A model generated the notes under the pieces. That model did not search any database. It was not told the DNA's origin and saw only the letters and a program-made list of their open reading frames with translations. A program made the translations under genes and the position numbers. A DNA stretch of 37,514 bases from Clostridiales bacterium (GTDB lineage: Bacteria > Bacillota > Clostridia > Lachnospirales > Lachnospiraceae): positions 1-37,514 of the forward strand of contig JAQYAS010000064.1 in the NCBI GenBank assembly GCA_029338615.1, written 5' to 3'. How positions within the stretch are numbered: position 1 is the stretch's first letter; each line of letters begins with the position of its first letter. Shown here piece after piece: positions 23,925 through 33,145 of this stretch.

Positions 23925-26138
23925 CTACTGATCCTCTTCCTGTGTAAATGTAGCTGACAGGCCACCTGTATTAAAGCTCGATGTGACATCTATGCCTTCA
24001 CTGTCCGTTATGCTGACTGAAAATGTACCACTGTTCGTCTCAATACCTGTAAGTCCCTGAGCATCATCTATACTGAGTGGGAATCCTTTCTTGCCAAGTG
24101 AGCCACTGTATACAAGATAGCTCTCCCGGCCTATTGTATATGATATATTAACTTTTACATCTCCGAACATGTCAAAATCAAACTCTGTATTCGTAACAGA
24201 TCCACTAAATGATACTGAATATGTTATAGTCTTAGGTCCCTTGCTTACCACATATGACACAGTTGCGCCCTCATCAAGTTCTGTATTCACTTCAGGATCC
24301 TGAGATATGATGTTTCCCTCTTTCACATTATCATCATATTCATAGCTTGCACTGCCAACAAGATTACATTCTGCAAGTTTTGCTTCAGCATCAGCCTCTG
24401 TCATTCCTGAAAGATTAGGTACTACAGCAGTCTTCTTTTCTTTTCCATTGCTTATGATTATTTTTACTGTGGAACCTTCCTCAACCTCAGTTCCTGCAAC
24501 CGGATCTGTCGAGATTACATGATCCTTCTCCACATTGTCATCATATGCATAACCATGAGTAACCACCAGATTGGCTTCTGTGAGCACTGTTGTTGCCTGA
24601 CTGTCTTCATATCCAAGTACATCAGGAACCTTTGTTTTCTCTTTTCCTGATGATATAACAATGGTTATCTTTGCGTCCTTTGCAATGGACACACCTTCAT
24701 CAACACTCTGAGATACTACATAACCGCTCTCAACTGTGGCATCAGTTTTCTCTACAAACTCATAATTTGTAAATCCATTCTTCTTCATCTGCTCCTCTGC
24801 AGCAGTCTTATACAGACCAACTACATTGACCATAGGTACTGTTGCCTCTTCCGATGTGGTATTAGTTCCCTCTGTTGTTATGACATCTGTGCTCTTCTCT
24901 GTCTTCTTTCCGCCAAACAGATTCCAGCCCGCTATCTTTCCTATGAGAAGTATGGCAAGTATGGCAAGCACAGCTGCTATGGCTATACTGGAAACCATGA
25001 TTATCTTCTTCAGACGAGGATCAAGATCATCGCCTTCTTCGTACTGCTCATCTACTTTATCGCCATCACCGTATGCACCCTCATCTGCATCATCCTCGTC
25101 ATCGTCATCATCCGGGAACAGATCATCATACTGTGAAGGCTTAAGTACAGGTCTGTTGACCTGTGGCTCTGACCTTCTTGGCTTAACAGGCGGAACCTCA
25201 GCAGTGTCTGCTGTCTCAACCTGTCTTCCGGTCTTGATCATCTCCATCTCTTGCTTGGTCATCTCTATTGTAGGAGATGTAGGTACATTTGCCTTTGGAA
25301 CCACTATACAATCAATATTTGGATTTTCTTTTACTCTGTTAAGGTCTGCAATCAAAGCATTCGCAGTGAGGTATCTTCTCTCAGGTTTCTTTTGAGTACA
25401 TTTACGGATGATTTTTTCCAAACTGGTTGGAATATCCGGATAGTATTCTCTCGGAGAAACCATCTCACCCTGTATATGCATAAGAGCTATCGCAACATTA
25501 TTCTCCCCCTCAAATGGTACATGACCTGTAAGCATCTCATACATTGTTATACCAAGCGAATAAATATCACTTCTCTCATCACTGAAACCTCCACGGGCCT
25601 GCTCTGGTGAAATGTAGTGTACACTTCCCATGGCATTGGTAGTTGTTGTGCTTGATGATGCTGCCCTTGCTATACCAAAGTCAGTAACCTTCAGAGTTCC
25701 ATTATTAGCTATTATTATGTTCTGCGGCTTGATATCTCTGTGTATAGTATGATGCTCATGGGCAGCCTGTACGCCCTGGGCAATCTGTATTGCAAAATCT
25801 ATGGCCTCCATAGGTGCTATCCTGCCATTCTTCTGTATATACTCTTTGAGGGTTATTCCCTCCACAAGCTCCATTACAATATAGTATATCCCACCATCTT
25901 CTCCTACATCATACACATTCACAATGTTAGGATGTGAAAGCCCTGCTGCCGACTGTGCCTCTATTCTGAATTTTGTAACAAAATTTACATCTGAACTAAA
26001 TTCCGGTTTTAACACCTTTATAGCCACGTACCTGTTAAGTACATGACACTTTGCTTTATAAACTTCTGACATACCGCCAGAACCAACTAATTCTATGATC
26101 TCATACCGTCCGCTGAGCATCGTTCCCGGATTCAACAT
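23925..26138 (-). CDS. prkC: PASTA-domain Ser/Thr protein kinase (PrkC/Stk family)
   Basis: Membrane kinase that senses muropeptides or lipid II and controls wall growth and dormancy exit. 737 aa. Kinase domain 10-270 with glycine loop VGSGGMSEVYKAK, Lys41 in VAIKVLK, HRDIKPQN (133-140) and DFGIARA (153-159). A linker with an Asp/Glu-rich stretch (340-372) leads to a transmembrane helix (about 379-403). Outside are three PASTA repeats (about 434-498, 503-565, 571-634), followed by a further roughly 100-residue beta-rich C-terminal domain (637-737) that is not PASTA-like. Seven bases separate it from prpC, its cognate phosphatase; rsgA follows almost at once. Confidence 0.96.
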   Translation of the reverse strand: MLNPGTMLSGRYEIIELVGSGGMSEVYKAKCHVLNRYVAIKVLKPEFSSDVNFVTKFRIEAQSAAGLSHPNIVNVYDVGEDGGIYYIVMELVEGITLKEYIQKNGRIAPMEAIDFAIQIAQGVQAAHEHHTIHRDIKPQNIIIANNGTLKVTDFGIARAASSSTTTTNAMGSVHYISPEQARGGFSDERSDIYSLGITMYEMLTGHVPFEGENNVAIALMHIQGEMVSPREYYPDIPTSLEKIIRKCTQKKPERRYLTANALIADLNRVKENPNIDCIVVPKANVPTSPTIEMTKQEMEMIKTGRQVETADTAEVPPVKPRRSEPQVNRPVLKPSQYDDLFPDDDDDEDDADEGAYGDGDKVDEQYEEGDDLDPRLKKIIMVSSIAIAAVLAILAILLIGKIAGWNLFGGKKTEKSTDVITTEGTNTTSEEATVPMVNVVGLYKTAAEEQMKKNGFTNYEFVEKTDATVESGYVVSQSVDEGVSIAKDAKITIVISSGKEKTKVPDVLGYEDSQATTVLTEANLVVTHGYAYDDNVEKDHVISTDPVAGTEVEEGSTVKIIISNGKEKKTAVVPNLSGMTEADAEAKLAECNLVGSASYEYDDNVKEGNIISQDPEVNTELDEGATVSYVVSKGPKTITYSVSFSGSVTNTEFDFDMFGDVKVNISYTIGRESYLVYSGSLGKKGFPLSIDDAQGLTGIETNSGTFSVSITDSEGIDVTSSFNTGGLSATFTQEEDQ

Positions 26139-26145
26139 ATATACT

Positions 26146-26880
26146 CTATTCCTCCCAATCTATGGCTATTACAACAGCAGATATATTATCTCTGCCACCA
26201 TAATAATTCGCTCTTTCTACCAATTTCTTACCGGCTTCTTCAAGATCATCTGTCTCTGAAATGATGTCCCGTATCTCATCGTCCTCGATCATATTTGACA
26301 ATCCATCTGAACAGAGAAGAATCTTATCATCAGCTGAAAGCTCCACCTCAAAAAAGTCTGGAACAACATCATCACCTATGCCAAGTGCTCTGGTTATGAT
26401 GTTCTTCTCAGGATGGTTTCTCCCCTTATTCCTGTCAAGCTGACCATTCCTTATCAGTTCCTCAACCAGCGAATGATCAAGTGTCACCTGTCTTATCTCG
26501 CTGTTGACTATATATAATCTGCTATCACCTATATTGGCGACATACATAATACCGTCATCTATAACTGCAACAACAAACGTAGTTCCCATCCCAGCATAAT
26601 CCTCGGGATCACTCAATGCGAGCTTATACACCTTATCGTTAGCATATATTATAGCTCTTTTGAGCAGCGACACAGGATTATTGATCTCACAATCCTTTAT
26701 ATACTCAGTTGCCGCTTCAATAGCTGTCTTTGACGCCACATCCCCTGCTTTATGTCCGCCCATTCCATCAGCCACAATATACAGATTCTGTATAGGTCCT
26801 ATAGGCTGATCTGTAAAAAATATACTGTCCTGATTCATGGAACGCTTTTTGCCAACATCTGTTATTCCAAATGATTTCAT
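26146..26880 (-). CDS. prpC: PP2C-family Ser/Thr protein phosphatase
   Basis: Metal-dependent phosphatase that reverses PrkC phosphorylation. 244 aa, the usual size of bacterial Stp/PrpC. Motifs: TDVGKKRSMNQDS (metal Asp and Arg), LYIVADGMGGHKAGDVAS, GMGTTFVVAV, YVANIGDSRLYIV, LLCSDGLSNMI and a final GGRDNISAVVI with the last metal Asp. ATG with GGAG 8 nt upstream. First gene of its transcription unit, downstream of a terminator/promoter pair. Confidence 0.96.
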   Translation of the reverse strand: MKSFGITDVGKKRSMNQDSIFFTDQPIGPIQNLYIVADGMGGHKAGDVASKTAIEAATEYIKDCEINNPVSLLKRAIIYANDKVYKLALSDPEDYAGMGTTFVVAVIDDGIMYVANIGDSRLYIVNSEIRQVTLDHSLVEELIRNGQLDRNKGRNHPEKNIITRALGIGDDVVPDFFEVELSADDKILLCSDGLSNMIEDDEIRDIISETDDLEEAGKKLVERANYYGGRDNISAVVIAIDWEE

Positions 26881-26923
26881 TCTTATTCTCCATCATCTTA
26901 AAATCCGATACGCCACCTTGGCT

Positions 26924-26952
26924 ATTTTATCACAATACACCAAAAAGGACAA
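26924..26952 (-). promoter_or_regulatory. Predicted promoter of prpC-prkC-rsgA-rpe-thiN
   Basis: Minus strand TTGTCC (26952-26947), 17-bp spacer, TAAAAT (26929-26924) with an extended TGA just before it. The -35 is part of the right arm of the rlmN terminator. The leader to the prpC ATG is about 36 nt. Confidence 0.6.
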
Positions 26953-26981
26953 GACGAACTATTCTCCTGTCGTCCTGTCCT
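26946..26981 (-). terminator. Rho-independent terminator at the 3' end of rlmN
   Basis: Arms 26970-26981 and 26946-26957 form a 12-bp stem with one G-U pair and a 12-nt loop, followed on the minus strand by TTTTT. The left arm is inside the last rlmN codons and the stop codon lies in the loop. It ends the murE-to-rlmN run before prpC. Confidence 0.8.
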
Positions 26982-28035
26982 CATTATTCTGCTCTTCATA
27001 TTTTCTTCTGAGTTGTCCACATGCGGCATCTATATCCCTGCCCATGCTTCTTCTCACTGTTGCTGTGATCTGATTTCTCTCCAGAATATTCTTAAAACGT
27101 TCTATCGCTCCATTCTCGGCTCTCTCATACGATCTTTCTTTTATCGGGTTGACAGGTATAAGATTTACATGACAGTTTCGTCCCCTGATCAGATGTGCCA
27201 GTTCTTTGGCATTGTCCTCACCATCATTCTGCCCTTTCACCAGGGAATATTCAAATGTGATCCTTCGTCCTGTCTTCTCAAAATAATAATCACACGCATC
27301 AAGAACCTCCGCTATGGAATACCTGTTTGCTATCGGCATCAGTTCTCTTCTCGCCTGATCATTTGGAGCATGAAGTGACAGTGCAAATGTAATGGACAGC
27401 TCAAGGTCAGCAAGTCTCCTTATCTCAGGCACCAGTCCGCAGCTCGAAACCGTTACATTTCTCTGGCTTATATTCAGTCCGTTGTCATCCGTCAGCATAT
27501 TTATAAATCTTATCAGATTGTCAAAATTATCCAGCGGCTCTCCAGTCCCCATCACAACCACATTGGATACTCTTTCCCCGGTTATCCTCTGTATTGCATA
27601 TATCTGTGACAGCATCTCAGAGGCCTCAAGATTTCTTACAAGTCCCCCTATGGTAGATGCACAGAACCTGCATCCCATCCTGCATCCGACCTGAGATGAA
27701 ATACACACCGAATTTCCATGTTTGTACTTCATAAGCACACTCTCTATTACGTTTCCATCATAAAGCCTGAACAGGAACTTATTGGTTCCATCATCACTGG
27801 ATATAAGTCTTGTCACCACATCCACACCATACATACCATGGCTGTCCATAAGTTGTCTGAGATTCTTTGGAAGATTAGTCATCTCATCAGTTTCCTTCGC
27901 CAGCTTCACATGAAACCACTGATAAATCTGCTTTGCCCTGAATGCAGGCTGTCCCATACCGACAACCCAGTTCTTAAGTTCTTCCATATTCATAGATCTC
28001 AGATCCAGAACATTATTATCATCTATATCCATCAT
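26959..28035 (-). CDS. rlmN: Dual-specificity RNA methyltransferase RlmN
   Basis: Radical SAM enzyme that methylates C2 of adenosine 2503 in 23S rRNA and A37 in some tRNAs. 358 aa. The radical SAM cluster motif is CRMGCRFC in SSQVGCRMGCRFCAST; GTGEPLDNFDN and the C-terminal RRSMGRDIDAACGQL follow, the latter with the Cys that forms the covalent methyl-carrier intermediate. Start: ATG 28035 is about 9 nt after AGGG; an upstream in-frame TTG (28044) touches that site and is unlikely. Last gene of its run. The window carries a second 23S methyltransferase locus (rlmH). Confidence 0.96.
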   Translation of the reverse strand: MMDIDDNNVLDLRSMNMEELKNWVVGMGQPAFRAKQIYQWFHVKLAKETDEMTNLPKNLRQLMDSHGMYGVDVVTRLISSDDGTNKFLFRLYDGNVIESVLMKYKHGNSVCISSQVGCRMGCRFCASTIGGLVRNLEASEMLSQIYAIQRITGERVSNVVVMGTGEPLDNFDNLIRFINMLTDDNGLNISQRNVTVSSCGLVPEIRRLADLELSITFALSLHAPNDQARRELMPIANRYSIAEVLDACDYYFEKTGRRITFEYSLVKGQNDGEDNAKELAHLIRGRNCHVNLIPVNPIKERSYERAENGAIERFKNILERNQITATVRRSMGRDIDAACGQLRRKYEEQNNEDRTTGE

Positions 28036-28062
28036 TTTATCCAACCCTAACTATCTTAAATC

Positions 28063-29406
28063 TCACTGCTGCATTACTCTCATGAACTTCGATATAAAGA
28101 AGCCATCACATTTATCCACACCCTGAACAAGAGTGATATATCCACTTGTTCCATCATGTCCCGGCACAAGTCCTGCCAGGCTTACAGGCTCAAAATCATG
28201 ATTTTTCACAAACCATTCCGCATTGCTCTCATTCTCCGTGCTGTCTATAGTACATGTGGAATATACCAGCGTTCCACCAGGCTTTACATACTGCCACACA
28301 ACATCCAGAATTTCTCTCTGCAATTTTGCAAGCTCATCTATACTGTCCATGTTAACATGGTATTTGATATCATTTTTTCTTCCCATTATCCCAAGACCAG
28401 AACATGGAAGATCAGCAATAACCACATCTGCCTTGCCAACAAGAGACTCATCAGGCACCCTTGCATCGTGAACCTGCACTGTTACGTTACCAATGCCCAG
28501 TCTTTCTATGTTATCCTCTATCAGCTCTTTCTTATTCTCCGTCAGATCACGGGATATCACTCTGCCTGTATGCCCTGTCAACGATGATGCATACATGGTC
28601 TTGCCACCAGGTGCAGCACACACATCCACAACAAGATCCCCCTTCTGTATGCCTGCCGCAAGAACCGCCAGGCAAGAACTCTGATCCTGAACTGTAAATT
28701 CTCCATCAAGGAACCCCGGAATTCTCCTCACATGATCATATCCACTTATGAGAAGTGAGGTATTATTGAGCTCTCCCCTTGTAACATTTATACCGGCACT
28801 GATAAGCTTTTTCTCAAGTTCTTCCACACTTATCCTGTCCGTATTTACCCTGACTGCGGTAGGAACATCCTCATATCCACTTGCAAGTATCTTCTCAACT
28901 GTTTCTTCGTCGTAATCCCTGCTGATGATCCGTATAATCTCATCGGGAACTGAATATTTCACCGAACAATACCCATACAGATCCTTGTCTTTATCCGGGT
29001 ATTGTATGTTATTCTTATTCCTTGCAATATTCCTCAGCACACCGTTGACAAATCCTCTGAGATTGCCAAACCCATGATCTGCTGCCAGCTTAACACACAG
29101 ATTACACGCCGCAGAGTCAGGTACCGAATCCATAAAGAACAATTCATATGTTCCCATCCTTAGAACACATCTTATAAGTGGTTTACATCTGTGGACCTTT
29201 GTTCTGGAATACTGATCTATTATGTAATCCAGCCGTATTCTTTGTTCTGTAACACCTTCCACCATTCTTGTTATATAGGCTCTTTCCTGTTTGCTCATGA
29301 ACTGATTGGCTCGAAGTGCTGTTCCAAGAGCAATGTTTGAAAATGTATGATTTTTCTCTATATCTAGCAGGGTGGTGAGAACCACCTCTCTGGTATTATT
29401 ATCCAT
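28063..29406 (-). CDS. rsmB: 16S rRNA (cytosine967-C5)-methyltransferase RsmB
   Basis: Methylates C967 of 16S rRNA. 447 aa. An N-terminal NusB-like RNA-binding domain (about 1-140, REVVLTTLLDIEKN onward) is followed by a Rossmann methyltransferase: VCAAPGGKTMYAS (SAM), DLPCSGLGIMGRKNDIKY with the first catalytic Cys, and VYSTCTIDSTENE with the nucleophile Cys. ATG 29406 fits AGGAAA 8 nt upstream and the normal start of the NusB domain; the frame continues to an ATG at 29445, which would overlap fmt. Between fmt and rlmN, as usual in Clostridia. Confidence 0.95.
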   Translation of the reverse strand: MDNNTREVVLTTLLDIEKNHTFSNIALGTALRANQFMSKQERAYITRMVEGVTEQRIRLDYIIDQYSRTKVHRCKPLIRCVLRMGTYELFFMDSVPDSAACNLCVKLAADHGFGNLRGFVNGVLRNIARNKNNIQYPDKDKDLYGYCSVKYSVPDEIIRIISRDYDEETVEKILASGYEDVPTAVRVNTDRISVEELEKKLISAGINVTRGELNNTSLLISGYDHVRRIPGFLDGEFTVQDQSSCLAVLAAGIQKGDLVVDVCAAPGGKTMYASSLTGHTGRVISRDLTENKKELIEDNIERLGIGNVTVQVHDARVPDESLVGKADVVIADLPCSGLGIMGRKNDIKYHVNMDSIDELAKLQREILDVVWQYVKPGGTLVYSTCTIDSTENESNAEWFVKNHDFEPVSLAGLVPGHDGTSGYITLVQGVDKCDGFFISKFMRVMQQ

Positions 29407-29428
29407 ATTATCTATTTCCTGTCTGTTA

Positions 29429-30355
29429 TCAGATATGCTGTCCATCAATCAATTTGTTGCCGGCAAGGAATGCTGCTGTATCCATAGGCTTCTTTCCCTC
29501 TGGCTGAAGTCTCGTTATCTGAATGGCACCCTCTCCACACGCTATGGCAAATGATTTCTTTGTGACATTTATCACACTCCCGGGCTGCACACCTTCAGGC
29601 TTATCCACAACATTTGCACCATATATCTTGACACCCTTGCCATTGATCTTTGTAAATGCACATGGCCACGGCTGAAGTCCTCTGACAAGTCTCTCTATCT
29701 TCTCCGCAGGCTGTGTAAAATCTATATCTCCCATATTCTTTGTAAGCATGGATGCATAACAGCTGAGGCTGTCATCCTGCACTGTTCTGACCGCAGTTCC
29801 ATCTTCAAGCTTCTTAAGTGTTGACAATATCAGCTTTGCTCCACACTCTGCAAGCTTATCTGTGAGAGATTCTCCTGTGTCATCTACAGTTATCTGAACA
29901 ACCTCTCTCTCGATCATATCTCCAGTATCAAGCCCCTTTGCCATATACATTGTAGTTACTCCGGTCTCCTGTTCGCCATCTATGATTGCCCACTCAATAG
30001 GAGCCGCACCCCTGTACTTCGGAAGAAGTGATGCATGTATATTGACGCAGCCATACTCAGGTATGTTGAGTATACTCTCTGGCAGTATCTGTCCATACGC
30101 AGCCACAACTATCACATCCGGCGCAAAACTACGTATGATATCCACATTCTCCTGATCACGCAGTTTTACCGGCTGATATACAGGTATCCCATATTCCAAC
30201 GCCTGTTTCTTTACGGGTGTTGGCTGAAGTGCCTTACTCCTTCCCTTTGCCTTGTCCGGCTGTGTAAAGCAGGCAACAACCTCATGACCGGCCTCCACTA
30301 TAGATTTCAAAGCGTGCACTGCAAAATCAGGCGTTCCCATATATATTACTTTCAT
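29429..30355 (-). CDS. fmt: Methionyl-tRNA formyltransferase
   Basis: Formylates initiator Met-tRNA using 10-formyl-THF. 308 aa, normal. The catalytic domain shows VIYMGTPDFAVHALK, VVAAYGQILPESIL, and the signature CVNIHASLLPKYRGAAPIEWAIIDGEQETGVTTMYM with the Asn-His-Asp active-site set; the C-terminal OB-like tRNA-binding domain starts near 205. ATG 30355 has GGAG 8 nt upstream; an ATG two codons earlier is too close. Forms the formylation pair with def just upstream. Confidence 0.97.
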   Translation of the reverse strand: MKVIYMGTPDFAVHALKSIVEAGHEVVACFTQPDKAKGRSKALQPTPVKKQALEYGIPVYQPVKLRDQENVDIIRSFAPDVIVVAAYGQILPESILNIPEYGCVNIHASLLPKYRGAAPIEWAIIDGEQETGVTTMYMAKGLDTGDMIEREVVQITVDDTGESLTDKLAECGAKLILSTLKKLEDGTAVRTVQDDSLSCYASMLTKNMGDIDFTQPAEKIERLVRGLQPWPCAFTKINGKGVKIYGANVVDKPEGVQPGSVINVTKKSFAIACGEGAIQITRLQPEGKKPMDTAAFLAGNKLIDGQHI

Positions 30356-30386
30356 AGTCATTTCTCCTCGTCATCTATAGTTTCGT

Positions 30387-30854
30387 CTAGTTCTGCTCAA
30401 CTTCATGGAGTCCGTCCTCAACAAGATCCTTGTACAGTTTTCCATCAAGATGATCCACCTCGTGACATATGGCTCTGGCAAGCAGTCCCTCACCTTCCAC
30501 TGTAAACTCTTCCATATTCTCGTCATACGCTTTACATACGACATGCATCGGCCTCGTAACCGTTCCAAATTTACCAGGAAGACTGAGGCAGCCCTCCTCT
30601 CCTGTCTGCTCTCCGTCAGTCTCCAATATCTCAGGATTTATAAGACAGAGAGGATTGTCATCTCCTATATCTATAACTACTATTCTTTTAAGGATTCCAA
30701 CCTGAGGCGCCGCAAGTCCCACACCGTTTGCCTCATACATAGTATCAAACATATCATCTATAAGTGTCAGCGTTCTGTCATCCATCTTTGCAACCGGTCT
30801 GCATATCTTTCTGAGTATATCATCACCATCAAGTCTTATGTTTCTTATCGCCAT
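30387..30854 (-). CDS. def: Peptide deformylase
   Basis: Metalloenzyme that removes the formyl group from nascent proteins. 155 aa, short type I-like form. The three motifs are complete: [10 protein letters not shown] (motif 1), EEGCLSLPG (motif 2, metal Cys) and HEVDHLDG (motif 3, HExxH metal ligands and Glu). ATG with AGGAGA about 10 nt upstream. Between priA and fmt, the conserved order in this phylum. Confidence 0.97.
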   Translation of the reverse strand: MAIRNIRLDGDDILRKICRPVAKMDDRTLTLIDDMFDTMYEANGVGLAAPQVGILKRIVVIDIGDDNPLCLINPEILETDGEQTGEEGCLSLPGKFGTVTRPMHVVCKAYDENMEEFTVEGEGLLARAICHEVDHLDGKLYKDLVEDGLHEVEQN

Positions 30855-30895
30855 CTCTAAAAAATCTCCTTTTCTTTTCTATATATTTTTCCAAT

Positions 30896-33145
30896 CTAAT
30901 ACATATTCATAGGATTAAAATCAAAGAACACGCTAACCCCAGCTTCTCCACTCTCCTTGAACCACTGCTCAATGCAATCCCTGATCTTAACCAGCACCAT
31001 ATAATCCTGATGCTTTATATATAACACCCGCCTGTACATATCCTTGATCCTTGATATAGCCGGTTCTGAAGGTCCAATAACAGACAAATGTCCTGTTTGC
31101 ATATATTTTTCTCTTATAAGAGAATACATCCTATCCATTATATTGGCAAGCTGTTCTTCTTCTGCACCAACAGCCATTATTACCATCATATTCCACTCGG
31201 GCGGATATCTCATGAATGATCTGTACGCAGCCTCTGTTTCATAAAACATCTCATAATCCTGAGCCGCTGCGGCTTTGATAACATAATTATCCGGTTTATA
31301 TGTCTGGATTATAACCTTTCCGGGGATATTGCCCCTGCCAGCCCTTCCGGCAGCCTGGGTAAGCAGGTCGAATGTCCTCTCTCCGGATCTATAATCTCCA
31401 TTAAACAATGTCAGATCAGCAAGCAATATTCCCACAAGGGTAACATTGGCAAAATCGTGCCCCTTTACTATCATCTGGGTTCCTATCAGAATATCAGCCT
31501 CGCCTCTTCCAAATTTCTCAACGATGTGTTGATGGGAATTTTTCTTTGATGTTGTATCCCTGTCCATCCTCAGAGTCCTTGCTTCAGGGAAAAGTCTGTG
31601 TATCTCCTGCTCAACTTTCTCCGTTCCGACTCCATAACCACCTATAAGTCTTGATCCACAGGCAGGACATGATGAAGGTTCGGCCATGGAATATCCACAA
31701 TAATGGCACATCAGGATACCATTTTTGTCTCCTGCAGCATGTCTCGTCATTGCCACATCGCAGTGAGGACATTTTACTGCCTCACCGCAGCTTCTGCAAG
31801 ATACAAAACTGTTATATCCCCTTTTATTGATGAAAAGCATAACCTGCTCTCCCTTGCCCAGCCTGTCTGCTATGTCATATGATAATTCATCGCTTATAAT
31901 TGATCTGTTTCCTCTCCTAAGTTCCTCCCTGAGGTCTACTATGCTTGTCCGTGCCAGCGGTCTGTCCTCCGCACGTTTTTTCATGGTCCACAGTCTGAAC
32001 TCACCGGACAGGGCTCTTTTATAACTTTCCATCGAAGGTGTGGCGGATCCCAATATCACACTGGCTCCCTCCCGGCAAGCTCTCTCGATCGCCACCTCCC
32101 TGGCGTGATACTTTGGCGGATTATCACTCTTATAGCTTCCCTCATGTTCCTCGTCCATGATGATCAATCCAAGATTTTCAAATGGTGTAAACAAAGCCGA
32201 CCTGGGGCCAATCACCACATCCACATCACCTTTTCTTGCCCTCTCAAACTGATCATACTTTTCCCCACTGCTAAGTCTGGAATTGACAAATGTAACCCTG
32301 TCTCCAAAATATCTCACAAAGTATCTTATTGTCTGATATGTCAGAGCAATCTCCGGAATAAGTACTATAGCCTGCTTGTGCTGCTGGATAACTTTCTGTA
32401 TACATCTCACATACACTTCCGTCTTACCACTTCCTGTAACTCCATGAAGCAGATACGTCCGTCTGACCCCCTCATCGCAGTCATTGACAAATTCGTCCAC
32501 TATACTTTGCTGTTCTTCGCTCAATTGCACATCTGAGCCATTATCTCCTGTACATTTCACATTTTCAGGGGTCACATCTCTATATCTACTGTCTTCGGTA
32601 ACCAGAACAGTTCCTTCATCTTCCATGGAGTGAATCGTCTGGTATGATACTCCCAATTCGCCAGTAACTCTGCTCATCGGAATTATTTTTTCCTTTGCCA
32701 ACGCTCTGATGAGTCTCAGTTTTGCCTTTGCATTTTTTTTGAGATATCTGTACTCACATCCATCTATATCGTCTGTCTTAAGCGCAACGTATCTTGTGAC
32801 ATCCGCCTTCACAGTCTTTCTTACCGGCATAACTGTCTGTATTGCATTGATCATAGTTGAACCATAATGTTCTTTTATCCACAGAGCCAGCGAAAGGAGC
32901 CTGCTCTCTACGGCAACGCCTTCTGTACATACGGATAATATACTTTTAATCTTGCTCGTGTCATATTCAGTTTTATCAGATAATCCTATCACATATCCCG
33001 TTCTTACACTGTTTCCTCTGCCAAATGGTATATTTACCTGACTTCCAATTTCTATCTGACCCTTCAGATCCTCCGGGATCTGATATTGAAATGTCCTGTC
33101 TATGGCCTCATGGGATATATCAACTATAACATCTGCATACAACAT
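30896..33145 (-). CDS. priA: Primosomal protein N' (replication restart helicase PriA)
   Basis: 3'-5' superfamily 2 helicase that reloads the replisome at stalled forks. 749 aa. N-terminal DNA-binding part (1-200), Walker A GVTGSGKTEVY, Walker B/DEEH in IIMDEEHEGSYK, zinc-binding cysteines in CRSCGEAVKCPHC...CHYCGYSM...CPACGS, then GTQMIVKGHDF and TQAAGRAGRG helicase motifs. Start ATG 33145 lies inside the 3' end of murE (26-bp overlap, different frame) with GGAGG 11 nt upstream. The gene usually found before priA in Clostridia, coaBC, is replaced here by murE. Confidence 0.96.
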   Translation of the reverse strand: MLYADVIVDISHEAIDRTFQYQIPEDLKGQIEIGSQVNIPFGRGNSVRTGYVIGLSDKTEYDTSKIKSILSVCTEGVAVESRLLSLALWIKEHYGSTMINAIQTVMPVRKTVKADVTRYVALKTDDIDGCEYRYLKKNAKAKLRLIRALAKEKIIPMSRVTGELGVSYQTIHSMEDEGTVLVTEDSRYRDVTPENVKCTGDNGSDVQLSEEQQSIVDEFVNDCDEGVRRTYLLHGVTGSGKTEVYVRCIQKVIQQHKQAIVLIPEIALTYQTIRYFVRYFGDRVTFVNSRLSSGEKYDQFERARKGDVDVVIGPRSALFTPFENLGLIIMDEEHEGSYKSDNPPKYHAREVAIERACREGASVILGSATPSMESYKRALSGEFRLWTMKKRAEDRPLARTSIVDLREELRRGNRSIISDELSYDIADRLGKGEQVMLFINKRGYNSFVSCRSCGEAVKCPHCDVAMTRHAAGDKNGILMCHYCGYSMAEPSSCPACGSRLIGGYGVGTEKVEQEIHRLFPEARTLRMDRDTTSKKNSHQHIVEKFGRGEADILIGTQMIVKGHDFANVTLVGILLADLTLFNGDYRSGERTFDLLTQAAGRAGRGNIPGKVIIQTYKPDNYVIKAAAAQDYEMFYETEAAYRSFMRYPPEWNMMVIMAVGAEEEQLANIMDRMYSLIREKYMQTGHLSVIGPSEPAISRIKDMYRRVLYIKHQDYMVLVKIRDCIEQWFKESGEAGVSVFFDFNPMNMY

